NCBI GenBank assembly: GCA_964020155.1
Contig: OZ026550.1
Coordinates: 3,781,352-3,845,351 of the forward strand
Reading direction: 5' to 3'
Source: Chondrilla cf. caribensis
Lineage: Eukaryota > Porifera > Demospongiae > Chondrillida > Chondrillidae
DNA: 64,000 bases
In this document: positions 26,164 through 39,099 of the stretch, one piece after another
Numbering within the stretch: the stretch's first letter is position 1
Layout of the letters: every line of letters starts with the position of its first letter
Made by a program: the position numbers and the translations under genes
The notes under the pieces: model-generated
The model's database searches: none
Told to the model about the DNA's origin: nothing
Seen by the model: the letters and a program-made list of their open reading frames with translations, nothing else

Positions 26164-28150
26164 ATGGAGATTGTGTTCTATGGTTCTCTCTCTCCCTCCC
26201 TCCCCCTCCCTTACTCCCTACCTCCCTCCCTCTATTCCATGATGAGAATACTTGGAGAGTCAATTCAGTCTAAGTACCTGTTCACTGAACATCCTGAATT
26301 TCCAGACTGTTTATACCACTCAGACATATAGAGACACAGTGACCACCTTAATTGATTTATACCCTTATTGCCATGGCATTTGCATTGCTTTGTTATGCAT
26401 GGGTATGATTGTTTTTTTCATACTTGCTCTAATGAACAACTGTAGGTCTTCAACTAATTAGTGACACTCACACACCCAAAAATAATTGAGTGTGTCAGCG
26501 ACGTTTCAGGACATTGTGCAGACATGAGTCTGTGTTGACAGTAAAGTGGTCAATTGTTGACATGTCCATAATGAGATATTCGCTGGGAATCTAATTATAA
26601 GTTGCACTAGTGAATAACTGTAGGTCTTCCCATAATGTAATTTGCTAATTGACCGGTTTGACTGAATCCTTCAAAAGCAGATCACTTGTCTATCCTCAAC
26701 ATCTCCTAGTTGATCCAGTATCCCCAGAATCTCCTAGCTGGTTACTTGTCAAGAAAAGAAGGTTCTTAATTGTGCTCTGTGTCCCTTCAATTTTCATTCC
26801 CAGGAGGTCCTTGTGGCCCTGCTTTCTCTTTTCATACCACATTTTCATATGGTAGTGTCAGCATCTGTACATGTTGTCCGTTTCATGTTACAGGAGCCAT
26901 GAGCACATGCATGTAGTGTACAGAGGATTGCATACCAAAATGCATGCAATAGTAGAAGTTGACAATTTAATTGTATGCATACGTTATTGACTGAGGTCTT
27001 CAGCATGCATATGCTATTAGCTGGGATTCAGTGAAATAATGTGTCACATGTTGTTGGCTTCCTTGTGTTGAATGGGCTTATGCCAATACCTGAAATAAAC
27101 ACACAAAAATGACAAAAACAAGCAATGCCTGCACTTATTATAAGTTGCACTAATGTAGGTCTTCCCATTATGTAATTTAATTGCTATTTGGCCAGTTGGA
27201 CTGAACCCTTAAAAAGCATTCATTGTTTATCCTCAACCTCTCCTAATGCTCCTGGTTGTCTACAGAAGTTCCTTGCATGCAGTCCTAGTTGATCCAGTAT
27301 CCCCAACATATCGTGGCTTTTTTTCAAGAAAAGAATGTTTTGTGCTCTTTTTCCACATCATTTGAGTCTCAGGAGGCCCTTGTGGTCTTGTTTTCTCATT
27401 TCATAGCACATTTACACATAACAGTGTAACCTGATCACGTCCAGTTCAAATGAGACTATTTTATTGTGTTTGGCCTTACAAGCTTGTATATTTGGTGGAA
27501 CCCAGACATATGCAGGAAGCCTCTGGAGCTGTCTGCATATACCTGGGTTCCACCAAATATACAAACTTACAAAGACCAAACACATTGAAATAGTCTCATT
27601 ATGGAGATTGTGTTCTATGGTTCTTGCTCTCTCCCTCCCTAAGTTAAACCTTAACTGTACTTACATGACGTTGTTATGCATGGGTATTGTAACACCTGCT
27701 CTACATTGCACTAAACAACTGTAGGTCTTCCCATTATCATTAAGCTGTTAAATATCCTGGTTCCCTGTGACCCTTCAATTTACCACATCATTTAATTCCC
27801 AGTAAGTCCTTGTGGCTCTGCTTCCTTTTTTCATGGCCAGTTTTCACAATAGCAGTGTCAGCTATCTGTACATATTTGTTTATCCCATGATGAGAATACT
27901 TGGAGAGTCAATTTAGTCTAAGTACCTGTTCACTGAACATCCTGAATTTCCAGACTGTTCATAACACTCAAAGACATATGCAGTCACAGTGACCACCTTA
28001 ATTGACTTACATCTTTATTGCCATGGTATTTGCATTGCTTTGTTATGCATGGGTATTATCATTGATTGTTTTGTAATACTTGTTCTAATGAATAACTGTA
28101 GGTCTTCATATATTTAGTGACCCTCACACACCCACAAATAACATTATACT
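26164..28150. other. Repeat-rich intergenic region
   Basis: Contains internal duplications: about 26245-26460 matches 27885-28120, and the CTGTAGGTCTTC motif recurs many times here and across 36900-38330. The latter zone is clearly a relative of this one. No exon is supported. Confidence 0.6.
27449..27600. mobile_element. Foldback MITE family B, copy 2
   Basis: Same arms and loop as 26011-26163, with a few substitutions and a small deletion (GGCCTTACAAG for GGCCTTTGCAAG). Confidence 0.88.
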
Positions 28151-28159
28151 GAAGAACCA

Positions 28160-28775
28160 TTATTGAAGCACATAATGTAGTAATAGTAATGGATATATGC
28201 ACGTGCATTTAATTTGTTAACACAATGGCAGCGAACCAATAGCTGGGATTTTCCCTTGGCTATGATGAACCTACTTCCCCTGAACACTTCCTAGAAATGG
28301 CAGAGCTTCCCGTTGATATGCCCCTCATAGCTAAAGATTTGGATTCCTCTTGCTTTCTTTTGTGGAGACGAAGTCGAAGAACTGCTGTGCCTTCTTTGTT
28401 TACACTCTGTGAGTGTTTGTGAAAGGAAGAATGCCGCAAAAAACTGAGAAAACTAAAATATCTTGTTCATAGTGTCAAGAAGTATTCGATGTTCCTGTTG
28501 ACAGTTACCTGTGTCCCTCGTTAGCTGAAGGTGAAGGCGAAACCTCGAGCCCTCATAGAGCGTGTGAAGAAGATGTTACTTTTGCTACGCCGAACACGAA
28601 TCTCCTCAGTTAGCTGTAGCATTCTGTTCTGATTGTCCTGGTCCACTCTGTGAGAAGTGTCAAAGCGTCTATCAAACTGTTGTGTTCCTGAAGAAGCACA
28701 AAATTGTTACATTAGAAGAAGTACTAAAGGAAGGTCTAAGACTTGTTAATCTCAGAAAGTCTACCCTCTGCTCCA
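28160..28775 (+). pseudogene. Decayed TRIM-NHL gene, 5' part
   Basis: The 5' flank (TTATTGAAGCACATAATGTAG, GCTGGGATTTTCCCTTGGCTA) and start codon region (ATGGCAGAGCTTCCCGTTGAT) match 1515-1680. The RING-like and B-box 1 codons follow to about 28770, ending in AAGTCTACCCTCTGCTCCACA of B-box 2. Multiple frameshifts, for example in the GTGTTTGTGAAAGG region, destroy the frame. The homology then stops and unrelated sequence begins. Confidence 0.85.
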
Positions 28776-28909
28776 CAATTCCATTGCTCCAAACATCTCA
28801 CAAACCTTGGAGTCCTAGCAGTCTTGGAGGTCCTCCCACACTCCTAATTCTCCTTTTCATCCCACTTTCAATCATTTCCTTTCCTAGCACTTTCCCTAAT
28901 GGGGTGTGG

Positions 28910-29857
28910 ATTACATGCATCTATTTAAAGACAAATTTATGTAAGCATGTTTTGATACATATACATAAAATTATGCATATCAGCACCAAATTTATTCTTT
29001 CCACAAATCCTATCGCCTTTATTGAATAAACTTTCCCATTTAAAACCATTTGCTTTAAAGTGGCAATCGTACATGCACACAACGCGCACATACACACTTG
29101 TCTCCCAATATACATGCCCATGGCCACATGCACACTCTCTCAAAGCTCCATACAAGGCATGCAGTGTCAGACTATTATTCTAAATTCTAAAATTCAATAA
29201 GTATAATAATTATTATAGGGATTTTGAAATTAGAGATTCATGTTTCGAGTACATTTGTTTATTGATTGACCCCACATACATGGTGATTTATCAAATACTT
29301 TTATTATATATTCTATGCTAATTGTATATAATATTATGAAGTTATGTAGTTCATAATCAGCAGTATTTACAATAAACTTACATGTCATCGACTCTATAGC
29401 TATAGGTCAAAAGTGTTGTGTACGTTACGCTGGCATGCTCATTATCATAATAGATCATTCTTATAAAAACGTCTGTAGATTTCACTACTTGTATGTCTAT
29501 CTGTTAATAGGTGTGCCAGTTAGTATCCTTGTCTCTTCATGCGATGTGTAATCTTTGACACCTCAATTATTGTTGCGAAATATTTTCAAATTCAAACCAT
29601 AACATTTTATTTGATGCATATAGCACTTAGTATTATGCACACAGTGTCAACCTTTTCTACTTATCAAGTATCTAAGTATCCAGAATGGTAATAACTCTGT
29701 TATACCTGCTTTGCACTAATTCTTGCACTGATTTCGACAATTTGAGATTAATAGAAACTTAATTTTTAGTTTTGTTTCTTTTCTTTAATTTGAGTTCCGA
29801 TACTTGTAATTTATTGATAATCTTCACTTGTTAAATCCTTTGTGATGCTGAGTGCCA
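28910..29857. repeat. 3' flank of collagen-like copy 2
   Basis: Duplicate of 20690-21659; see there. It abuts the stop codon of the second collagen-like gene. Confidence 0.85.
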
Positions 29858-30331
29858 TCAGTTGGTTCTGGCTCTCCTTTTTCTTCCATTATGAATTGAT
29901 CCTGTACCTGGTGGTCCTTGGGGTCCTCTGTCTCCTTGTGGTCCAGGAACCCCTCTTTCACCTTTGGTTCCTTGAGAACCTTTTGGTCCTGGGGGTCCTA
30001 TGTCTCCTTGTGGTCCAGGATCCCCCCTTTCTCCTTTTGTTCCTTGAGGACCAAATGGTCCTTGGGGTCCTATTTCTCCTTGTCTTCCGGGATACCCGTT
30101 TTCACCTCTTGTTCCTTGAAGACCTGGTGGTCCTTGACGACCTGGTGGTCCTTGGCGTCCAATTTCTCCTTGTGGTCCAGGATCCCCCTTTTCACCACCT
30201 AGTTCACCTTTTTCTCCCTTTGTCCCATTCCTTCCTTGGGGTCCATGTGGTCCTTGTGGTCCCCTTTCTCCTTGTGGTCCCTGCACTCCCTTTTCACCCT
30301 GCTTTCCAGGTTTTCCTCTATTACCCTTTGT

Positions 30332-31140
30332 TCCATTGCGTCCTGGTAGTCCTGTGTCTCCTTTCGGTCCAGGTTCACCTCTTTGTCCATTTCCTGGTTG
30401 TCCTTTGTCTCCGCGCTCACCTTTTGTTCCATTAAGACCTTGTGGCCCTATTTCTCCCTTTGTTCCCTTAGGTCCGGGTGGTCCTTGGGATCCTGCCATC
30501 CCCGGTGGTCCTCTCTCTCCTTTCAGTCCTGAATCTCCTTTTTCTCCATTAGTTCCATTATGTCCCTGTGGTCCAGCTATTCCTGTCTCTCCTTTTCTCC
30601 CCTGATTTCCTGTGTTTCCTTTATGACCTTGGTCTCCTTTCAGTCCTTGTTCACCTTTCCGTCCATCATTTCCGGGTTGTCCTTTCTCTCCACGCTCACC
30701 TTTTGTTCCATTAAGACCTTGTGGTCCTGGGGGTCCTATGTCTCCTTGTGGTCCGGGATCCCCCTTTTCACCACCCATTTCACCTTTTTCTCCCTTTACC
30801 CCGATCCTTCCCTGTGGTCCATGTGGTCCTTGTGGCCCTTGCACTCCCTTTTCACCCTGCTTTCCGGGTTTTCCTCTAATACCACTTGTTCCATTGCGTC
30901 CTGGTAGTCCTGTGTCTCCTTTCGGTCCAGGTTCACCTCTTTGTCCATTTCCTGGTTGTCCTTTGTCTCCGCGCTCACCTTTTGTTCCATTAAGACCTTG
31001 TGGCCCTATTTCTCCCTTTGTTCCCTTAGGTCCGGGTGGTCCTTGGGATCCTGCCATCCCCGGTGGTCCTCTCTCTCCTTTCAGTCCTGAATCTCCTTTT
31101 TCTCCATTAGTTCCATTATGTCCCTGTGGTCCAGGTACTC
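30332..31140 (-). repeat. Internal duplication inside the collagen exon
   Basis: About 240 bases starting at 30332 and again at about 30890 are almost identical (CCTGGTAGTCCTGTGTCTCC through TTCCATTATGTCCCTGTGG). The offset is about 558 bases, or 62 Gly-X-Y triplets, so the helix grew by in-frame duplication. Confidence 0.85.
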
Positions 31141-32101
31141 CTGACTCTCCTTTCCCCCCCTGCTTTCCTGTATTTCCTTTAGGACCTTGCTCTCCTTTCA
31201 GTCCTGGTTCACCTTTCTGCCCATCACTTCCTTTTTGTCCGTTTTCTCCTCGTTCACCTTTTGTTCCATTAAGACCTTGTGGTCCTGGAAGCCCTTTCTC
31301 ACCTTGTATTCCCGGATTCCCCTTTTCACCATCTGTTCCATTATGTCCTGGCACTCCTGTGTCTCCTTTCAATCCTGGTCTGCCCCTTTTCCCATCATTT
31401 CCTGGTTGTCCTTTTTCTCCACGTCCACCTTTTGTGCCGGTACCTCCTACTTCCCCCTTTTGACCCTTTGTTCCAATTCTTCCTTGTGGTCCATGTGGTC
31501 CTTGTGGTCCTTGCGGTCCTTGTGGACCCCTTTCTCCTATTTATCCTGGCTCTCCTCCTACGTCCTGGCAGTCCTGTGTCTCCTTTCAGTCCATCACTTC
31601 CTGGTTGTCCTTCTTCTCCGCGTTCACCTTTCGTTCCATTAACTCCATTTTCTCCTGGTTCACCCTTTTGACCCTTTGGTCCATTCCCTCCTTGTGGTCC
31701 ATATGGTCCTTGTAGCCCCCTTTCTCCCTTTGGTCCCTGCTTTCCTCTAGTACCATCTGCTCCATTACGTCCTGGCAGTCCTGGTTCACCTTTCTGTCCA
31801 ACATTTCCTGGTTCTCCTTCTTCTCCACGTTCACCTTTTGTTCCATTAACTCCATTATCTCCTAGGTCACCCTTTTCACCCTTTGTTCCATTTAGTCCAG
31901 TTGGTCCTCGGGGTCCCATGTCTCCTTTAGCTCCTGGCAGTCCTTTCTCTCCTTTTTTACCCCTCTTCCCTTGTGGCCCAGTGTCTCCCTGTTCACCCTT
32001 TGTTCCATTTTTGCCATCCAGTCCCGGTGTTCCTCTAACCCCTTTTTCTCCAGGTGGACAAACGCAATCATCTTGTCGTCTAGTTCTTTCCAGGAGTTTG
32101 T

Positions 32102-35100
32102 CTGTTTAAAAAGCAATGAATTCATGAAAATTCAAACTAGCAACATGATCATAATATTATTATTATATGGATTAGTACTTACTGAATTCTATACATAATA
32201 TGAATTTGTACACAAAATGTGTATCCCTGAGAGAGCAGCTAGTGGGAGACTACCCTACATGTATAAGGGACATCATTTTTGGTATGGTGTTATGTTGTAG
32301 TACAACAAATACATTCAGACATGTTCTACTGAGCTCATTACTAAAATATAATGTTATACATATATGGAGTATATTATGTCATTGATTTGCTGTGTTTTTT
32401 TTTCATAAAAATGATAGATATATGTACATCACTAATGGGTACAATAACATAATGTAAACCAGGTAGTTACAGTGGCGTTGAAAGCATATGATAAGTGGGG
32501 AGGCCATGAATGGGGTCTGTTGTGCTGCACTCGCAAATGCTTGCAAACGCAAAAGAAATCACGCCTGAAACCAGCGACCAAGATCAATGCCGAATTAAAA
32601 CAAGGTACTACTGGTCAGAACACGAATGCTATCTCTTGTAAATCAGTAAAATGTTTGAATGTCAGTTTGTAAGCATTTTTGGTAAATACTCCAATTGACC
32701 AATTGATTTTGTGAATGTTAATCTAAGAAAATATAGGGCTTTCTTCAAAGCCTCCCCGAAGTTCCGACGACCCTGTAACTATCAACAATGTGTGAGGTCC
32801 CTATAGGAGGGACTGCCATTTCTCAACAGATGTTTTTTCAGTGTGTGCCCCGTTATGTTGAATCCTAATATTTTCTCTGAGGGTCCATAATTAATTTTCC
32901 CTAATGGAAAATAACACTTAACAAGGAAAATGTACCTTTTACATTTTATAATGTCATCACTGGACCTTTTAAGCCACAATGGCCCTTGGAACTCAGATCG
33001 TAATAATGTTCAATTCTTTTATTCTTAATTTATTTACTATTTTTGGAACTTGCTTGTATATAGAATCAAAATTAATTAAATGGTTATAACAACATATATT
33101 GTCTTCGTTTCATGGATCAGTGTATATTTTTTGCCAGTACGTACATTCATCATTGATCTTTTGTTGCAATTTCCCGCGGTATTGCTCCCAGTCACAGGCC
33201 ACTTTAGTGGCATAAACACTTAGGGTACCAAAACCTTCAGTGAAATACTTTTTTGACTGTTACTTGGTTTAAAAATATTGATGATTCCTTTTTCTGTCAG
33301 TTCTTTTCAAAATTGTACCTCAGTAATCTGAGAAGGCTCTGAAAAGATGGCATTTATTGATCACTTCATATACGTAAGTGTATATTGGAACACAAATGTA
33401 TTATAATTATTGGAACACAAATGTATTATAATTATTCATTCAATTATTCATAGTCATTCGGTAATATATTTGGCAGTCCCGGGTAGAAAATGAACATAGT
33501 GCATGTTGGTCGAGATTGATTTCTTTAATAACTGAAAGCCTAAGGGTATCCTCTGGGATTTCTGCAAGTAAGAGCATTTTTCGTCCATAGGGTGAGTTAT
33601 TACAGAGGTTCAAATACGACGGTGTTTCAGTACGCAATGCACAGGAACACGTGCACACGTGAATGTGTACGTGCTCACGCAACTACTACCTTGTTGCAAC
33701 ACTCGTTAAAACCCTCATCTGTAGCGATTGTACTTGCTTGAGGTCGCTGAGAATCCCATTACGGCGATTTTTGCACACAGGACTTATGGAGATGGGCTAG
33801 TACTTTGTACGAATATAGTTTCCAAGGATCGAGGCAACCTAAGAGCACTTCTATCTCGCCCAGCGATAAAGTTATCCTGTCGCTGTTGTTGACGCTAAGA
33901 AACAACGTATCCCCTGCAGTGAACTATACATGGCCCGACAAGGTAAAGGTGAGAGTATGAAACCCACACCCGGTCAATGTGAAGTTTAGCGTGCCTATTT
34001 ACAGCCATCATGCATCGCAAATACCGCCTTTTTATTGCGTCCTGTCTCTATGATTACTCTACCTGTTCATCTATTTATCACACTCAGGTAGACTATAGAG
34101 CCAGAAAAGACTTGTGCGTAAATTAATACTGTGTGCAGTTGTATTAACAGAAATTACAACCAATTAACCAAGATTGTTTAAATGTCATCTTATTGTATGC
34201 AACAATTGTGACCCTGATTAGTCAAATCATCTGATATTGAATAGGCCTTAGTCATTAGATCAGATATTTGATTAGATATTATTGTTCGGAAATTATTTAT
34301 TTTTAGTGATTGGCAAGTCTTGATAACAATTATGCACCCTGTACAATGAAGGCAACTTACAGATAACACCTCAATGTTCATTTGAACCTTTGAAGAAAGG
34401 TGGCAACCTCTCACATTCATTAGCAGGTCAGAGTGAATTCTTACCAGTCGCAAATCACCCTTGAACCTGTCCATTAGTATGGGTTCCCACACAGGTTTAC
34501 CCCAATCAAGAGATGAATCTAGGGTTGGGATAGACTTGATTCTGATCAGTTATGGCAGTGAGGTGAACCATGCAGGTGTGACAGACTAAGATGAACCTTG
34601 GCCAAGTACAAGTTTCATTGTCACTGACTAATAAATATATACAAGATTTCTGTATAATACTATCACCATTTTCATTATTGTTTGTTGTTCAGGACTCTAA
34701 ATGAAAACCTAACCTTCTGTCATTTGTACATGCACACAGACACAAATTATTCCAATTGGCACTTGTGGACTTTTCTTAGTCTGGAAAATGAAGTGAAAAT
34801 GAAAAAAAGAATTCTTCCACTTCAGTGTCAATTTAAACTGTTTGTGTCTGACAGTGTATGCATGTACAAGGATAGAAAATTAGATTATTATGTACAATCC
34901 AAAACGAGTTAGCCTATAAAAATGTATTCTGGCAAAATTTCTCTACTTTTCAGTCCTCAATCAGCTGCATGTGATGGTTCAGCCCGTATTAATAATATTA
35001 TATGTAATATGTGTTAGGACACATGTATTGATACGTACAGTGATGATATCGTATTCATTCGATAATCACCTAAATTGGTGGAAAAAACCTGTGGCGTACA

Positions 35101-36218
35101 AACATTAACTATAATATGTGTTAACGGTGTATTATGTGTGTTAAGTTACATGTGCTTGTACTTAATTTTGTGCTTATGTATGATTTTTGTATTTTGCCCT
35201 GTTTGTCACATGCTAGCATACATCGCATATACACATGCGCACACAACACACACGTGTAGTAACCTGGTGATAGAGTTTAGGTTTATGTAGAGTGGATTGA
35301 ATTGGTATTAAATTTTGTCCATTTCGTTCATCATATTGTTGAAGTAACTTTTGTGTCTCTCGTGAGATTAGCACATACTACAAACCCACCTCTGCAGTAT
35401 TCCAATTACTAGCTACTGAAATTACCACTGACTATGCTACTAGTGACATGGCCACAGTAATTTTCTAGCCAAGGCACCTCTACAAACCACAAATCACCCT
35501 TGAACCTGTGCATTTGTATGGGTTCCCACACAGGTATATCCCAATTCAATCTAGCCCAATCTAGGGTATGCGTTGCAAATTGGGGTTGAGACTTATGATC
35601 AGTTGTGGTAGTAAGAAGAATACAGAACCAAGTATAACAGACAAGGAAATTCTTGGCTGAATACACGTCTTATTGCCACTGGCTTATAAATGCAAGATTT
35701 CTGTACATGCTATCACATATTTTCGCAGTTGTTTGCTGTTTTGGATTCCAAATAAAAACCTGACTTTCTGTCATTAGTACATGCATACAGAAACGAACTA
35801 TTCCAATTGACACCACTGACATGCTACTAGTGACATGTAAATGCCAAGAATTAAGAAATGGAATAAAATTGGAGTGCAAAATGTTTGCCGACTGTCAAGA
35901 TGTTGTAAGGAATTCGAGGGCAAGGGTTGACAGCCCCACTCGAGTTTCTTAACTCAAACAAACTACTTGTTTCATGCCAAGTAATAATTCGTGCCTGTAC
36001 ATTCAAACAACTTTGGATTCATTATGATTATTGAAATGCTTGGAATGAGTTTCTTGGATCTATAAAATTGTGGAATTCGCTATTCTCTATTTAAGTGTGT
36101 ACTTTCTTTTGTGTACAATGATGTGTACTCATAACCTAGAGTCAACCGGAGGACAGTCCTAATTATCAGGCACAATGAATAGGGACTACTGATTGTATTC
36201 AAACTACACCAAATTTAC
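32102..36218 (-). other. Intron 1 of collagen-like copy 2
   Basis: Ends match those of the copy 1 intron. The middle, about 33430-34130, has no counterpart there and no recognised gene. The 34150-34480 and 34920-35070 parts resemble 23810-24420 and 24420-24530 of the copy 1 intron, but without its foldback element. A segment (about 34380-34760) is partly repeated at about 35440-35810. Confidence 0.65.
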
Positions 36219-37286
36219 CTTTTGCTTCGAGTGGTTCCAGCCTCTTCTCCAACTGCTTCACTTTGTTTTCAAGTTGTGAAAATGCCTTTTGCCAATCAGT
36301 GATACCCCCAATACTGGTAGTCACCACACAGCACAAAAGAGAGACTTGTAGAATGACCTGAATGCTTGGAGCCATAACTGTAGCTCCAGTCAACTCTCTA
36401 GATTTCTCAGTGCTGGTTTGTGGTAACCCAACAGTGCCAGCTGTTTTTATAGTCTGGGAGAACAGGTCCACTTTTAATGATATTCATTGTATATTTCTAT
36501 TAAGTATGTTCAATGTACGTATAATCTGTGTGTAGGGTATTTTATTGATATGGGAGAATGAGAATTAATGCTGGAATTAACCCATACCCCCACACCACAA
36601 GAATCATGCAGTACTAATTTTCTCTCTCTTTCTCCCCCTCTCTCCCTCTCTCTCTCCCTCTCTTTCTCTCTCCCTCCCTCCCTCCCTTCTTCCCTCCTTT
36701 CCTCTATATCCTGTTTGAACTTGTATTATACATTTGCTTATATAGGAATACTTGGAGAGTGGACATGTATTCAGTCTAATAACAATAACTTGGTCACTGA
36801 ACATCCTGAATTTCCAGACTGTTCATGCCACTCAAAGACATAATATTATGCAGTCACAGTGACCACCTCAATTGCCTTGAACCTTAACTGTACTTGCAAG
36901 ACGTTGTTATGCATGGGTATTATAATTGATTGTTTTGCAAACCCTGTACTAAGGTGCACTAATGAATAACTGTAGGTCTTCCCATTATGTTATTTGCTAA
37001 TTGGCCGGCTGGACTGAACTCTTCAAAAAGTATTATCTTGTTGATCAACAACATCTAGTGCTCCTGGTTGTCTAGAAGTTCCTTGTAGTCCTAGTTTATC
37101 CACTATCTCTATCTTGGTCCCTTGTGACACTTCAATTTACCACATTATTATCATTCCCATGGCCAGGAGGTCCTTGTGGCCCTGATTTCTCTTTTCATGG
37201 CATGTTTTCACAATAGCAGTGTCAGCATCTGTACATGTTGTCTATTCCGCAATGAGAATACATAGAGAGAGTAGTTAGTCTAATTA

Positions 37287-37460
37287 GAGTGGAACCTCTC
37301 TATTATGGACACTTTGGGAACTTGATTTTCGTCCTTGCTACAGAGGTGTCCTCAATTCAGAGGTCACTCAATACACTACAGTACTACACTGGGACACAGA
37401 ATGGTGTCTTATTATAGAGGTTTCTGCAATTCAGAGGTTTGTAAGAGAGGTTCCACTGTA
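37287..37460. mobile_element. MITE with AGTGGAACCTCT ends, copy 1
   Basis: Left end AGTGGAACCTCTCTATTAT and right end AGAGAGGTTCCACTGTA are reverse complements; the interior repeats short CAGAGGT units. The ends resemble those of Tc1/mariner or pogo-type elements in many animals. A relative is at 57971-58169. Confidence 0.78.
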
Positions 37461-38579
37461 CCTGGTCACTGAACATCTTGAATTCCGAGACTGTTCATAC
37501 TACTCATAGACATATGCAGTCACAGTGACCACCTTAAATGCCTTAAACCTTAACTGTACTTGCACGATGTTGTTATGTATGGGTGTTGTAATTGAATGTT
37601 TTGCAATACTTACTCTAATGAATAACTGAACTAATTAGTGACCCTCACACACCACAAATAATTGAGTGTATCAGTGACATTACAGGACATTGTGCAGACA
37701 TGAGTCTGTGTTTACAGTAAAGTGGACGATTTGTCCATAATGAGATATCAATTGGGATTCAGTCAAATATTGGGTCACATGTTGTTCACTTCCTCATATT
37801 GATAGGCTGAAACCAATAACTGGATTAATCACACAAAACATGACAAAAACACTAATGAATAGCTGTAGGTCTTCCCATTAATATTATGTAATTTGAACAC
37901 TGGTTAGGGTTGCCAAATTAATTGACCTTACCCAGGTATATTATAATATTGACCCTCACATACCAATAGACAATTTGATCAGGGAGATTTCAGGACATTA
38001 TGCAGACATGTTGACAGTATAAGGTGCTCAGTTGTTGACATGTCCATAATGAGATATCAGCTGGGATTCAGTCAAATTATGGGTCACATGTTGTTGGTAC
38101 CCTAACAGACTTAAGCCAATAACTAGATTCATCACCCAAAAATTGACAAAAACAGGCAATGCCTGTAATAATTGTAAGTTGCACTAATGAATATCCGTAT
38201 AGGTCTTCCCATTATGCAATTTGCTAATTGGTAGGTTGGACTGAATCCTCCAAATTATCTTGTTTATCCTCAACATCTCCTCGTGCTCCTGGATGTCTAG
38301 AAGTTCCTTGTGGTCCTAGTTGATCCAGTATCTCCAGCATCTCCTGGTTAATTGTCAAGACAAGAAGGATTTTGTGCTCTGCGACCCATCATTTGATTCC
38401 CAGGAGATATGCTTGTGGCCCTGCTTTCTCTTTTCATATAGCAGTGTCAGCATCTGTACATGCTGTCTGTTTCATGATACAGGAGCTATGAGCACATGTA
38501 TGTAGTGTGCAGAGGGTTGCATACCAGAATATTATATTATTATCACACACCTAGCTTCTTAATATGTAATATGATCATC

Positions 38580-38860
38580 TACTCGTGAAGGGACAATCGT
38601 GGCTGGCTGTTGTTCATTGTAAAGTCAGTATCCATAATTCCAACCAAAAACAATTGAATATAAAGTTGACGTTCCGGCTACTTTACTGTAACCTTCATCA
38701 GAACATGCAAACAAACACAGAAATAGTTACTTAAATAGAAGTTTGTAGGGGGCGGAGTTTGAGGCTTGCGCGCGGGATGACGTCATGATGGATGTCGCTT
38801 CAATAGTGGTTTCCAGCAATCCACGATGGTTGTCCCCTGGTCTCTGTTGAGAAGTGTGTT
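38580..38860 (-). mobile_element. Possible terminal repeat of a Penelope-like retroelement
   Basis: The ends show a short imperfect inverted match (GGGACAATCGTGG and CCACGATGGTTGTCCC). On the minus strand it has CTGATGA (38701-38695), a stem of six pairs (GGTTAC/GTAGCC) and GGAA where a hammerhead would have GAAA. The layout is that of a decayed hammerhead-bearing repeat. The family name is inference. Confidence 0.4.
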
Positions 38861-39099
38861 GGCCTCTGCAAGTGAAATGTGCATGGCTTCTTTAACAAGC
38901 AGGAGTGGAGTTGTGCATGGCCTGGTCAGGACATTGTGCAGACATGAGTCTGACTTGACAGTAAAGTGGTCAATTGTTGATATGTCCATAATGAGATATT
39001 AGTTGGGATTCAGATGAATTATGGGTCAACATTGTGTTGGCTTAAGCTTCATTTTGAGCCATTCAAATGCACACTGGAAATAACTGATATGGCATACTG

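Larger units (their letters stand above)
29858..36375 (-). pseudogene. Collagen-like secreted protein, copy 2, frame disrupted
   Basis: Same design as copy 1: exon 1 36375-36219 (signal peptide core VSLLCCVV, then [21 protein letters not shown]) and one long collagen exon 32101-29858, joined in phase 1. The helix is much longer than in copy 1. From 32101 the correct frame runs through about 180 codons of Gly-X-Y. Near 31555-31565 the Gly-X-Y pattern jumps to another frame, and the new frame contains a TAA close to the junction. The original frame then gives a basic non-collagen tail ([11 protein letters not shown]) and stops at about 31395. Below this, about 500 codons of perfect Gly-X-Y remain open to the stop at 29858. 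Total length is off by one base from an in-frame exon. Either a recent pseudogene, a truncated functional protein, or an assembly error in a repetitive exon. Confidence 0.75.
36376..39099. other. Repeat-rich intergenic region upstream of collagen-like copy 2
   Basis: The first 175 bases are the shared upstream region (compare 1-126 and 25260). Then come a pyrimidine tract, many blocks related to 26240-28140 (CTGTAGGTCTTCCCATTA, GACATTGTGCAGACATGA), a MITE (37287-37460) and the element at 38580-38860. No coding exon supported. Confidence 0.6.

Noticed and set aside
30336..31671. Plus-strand Pro/Ser-rich frames
   Set aside because: Antisense shadow of the second collagen exon.
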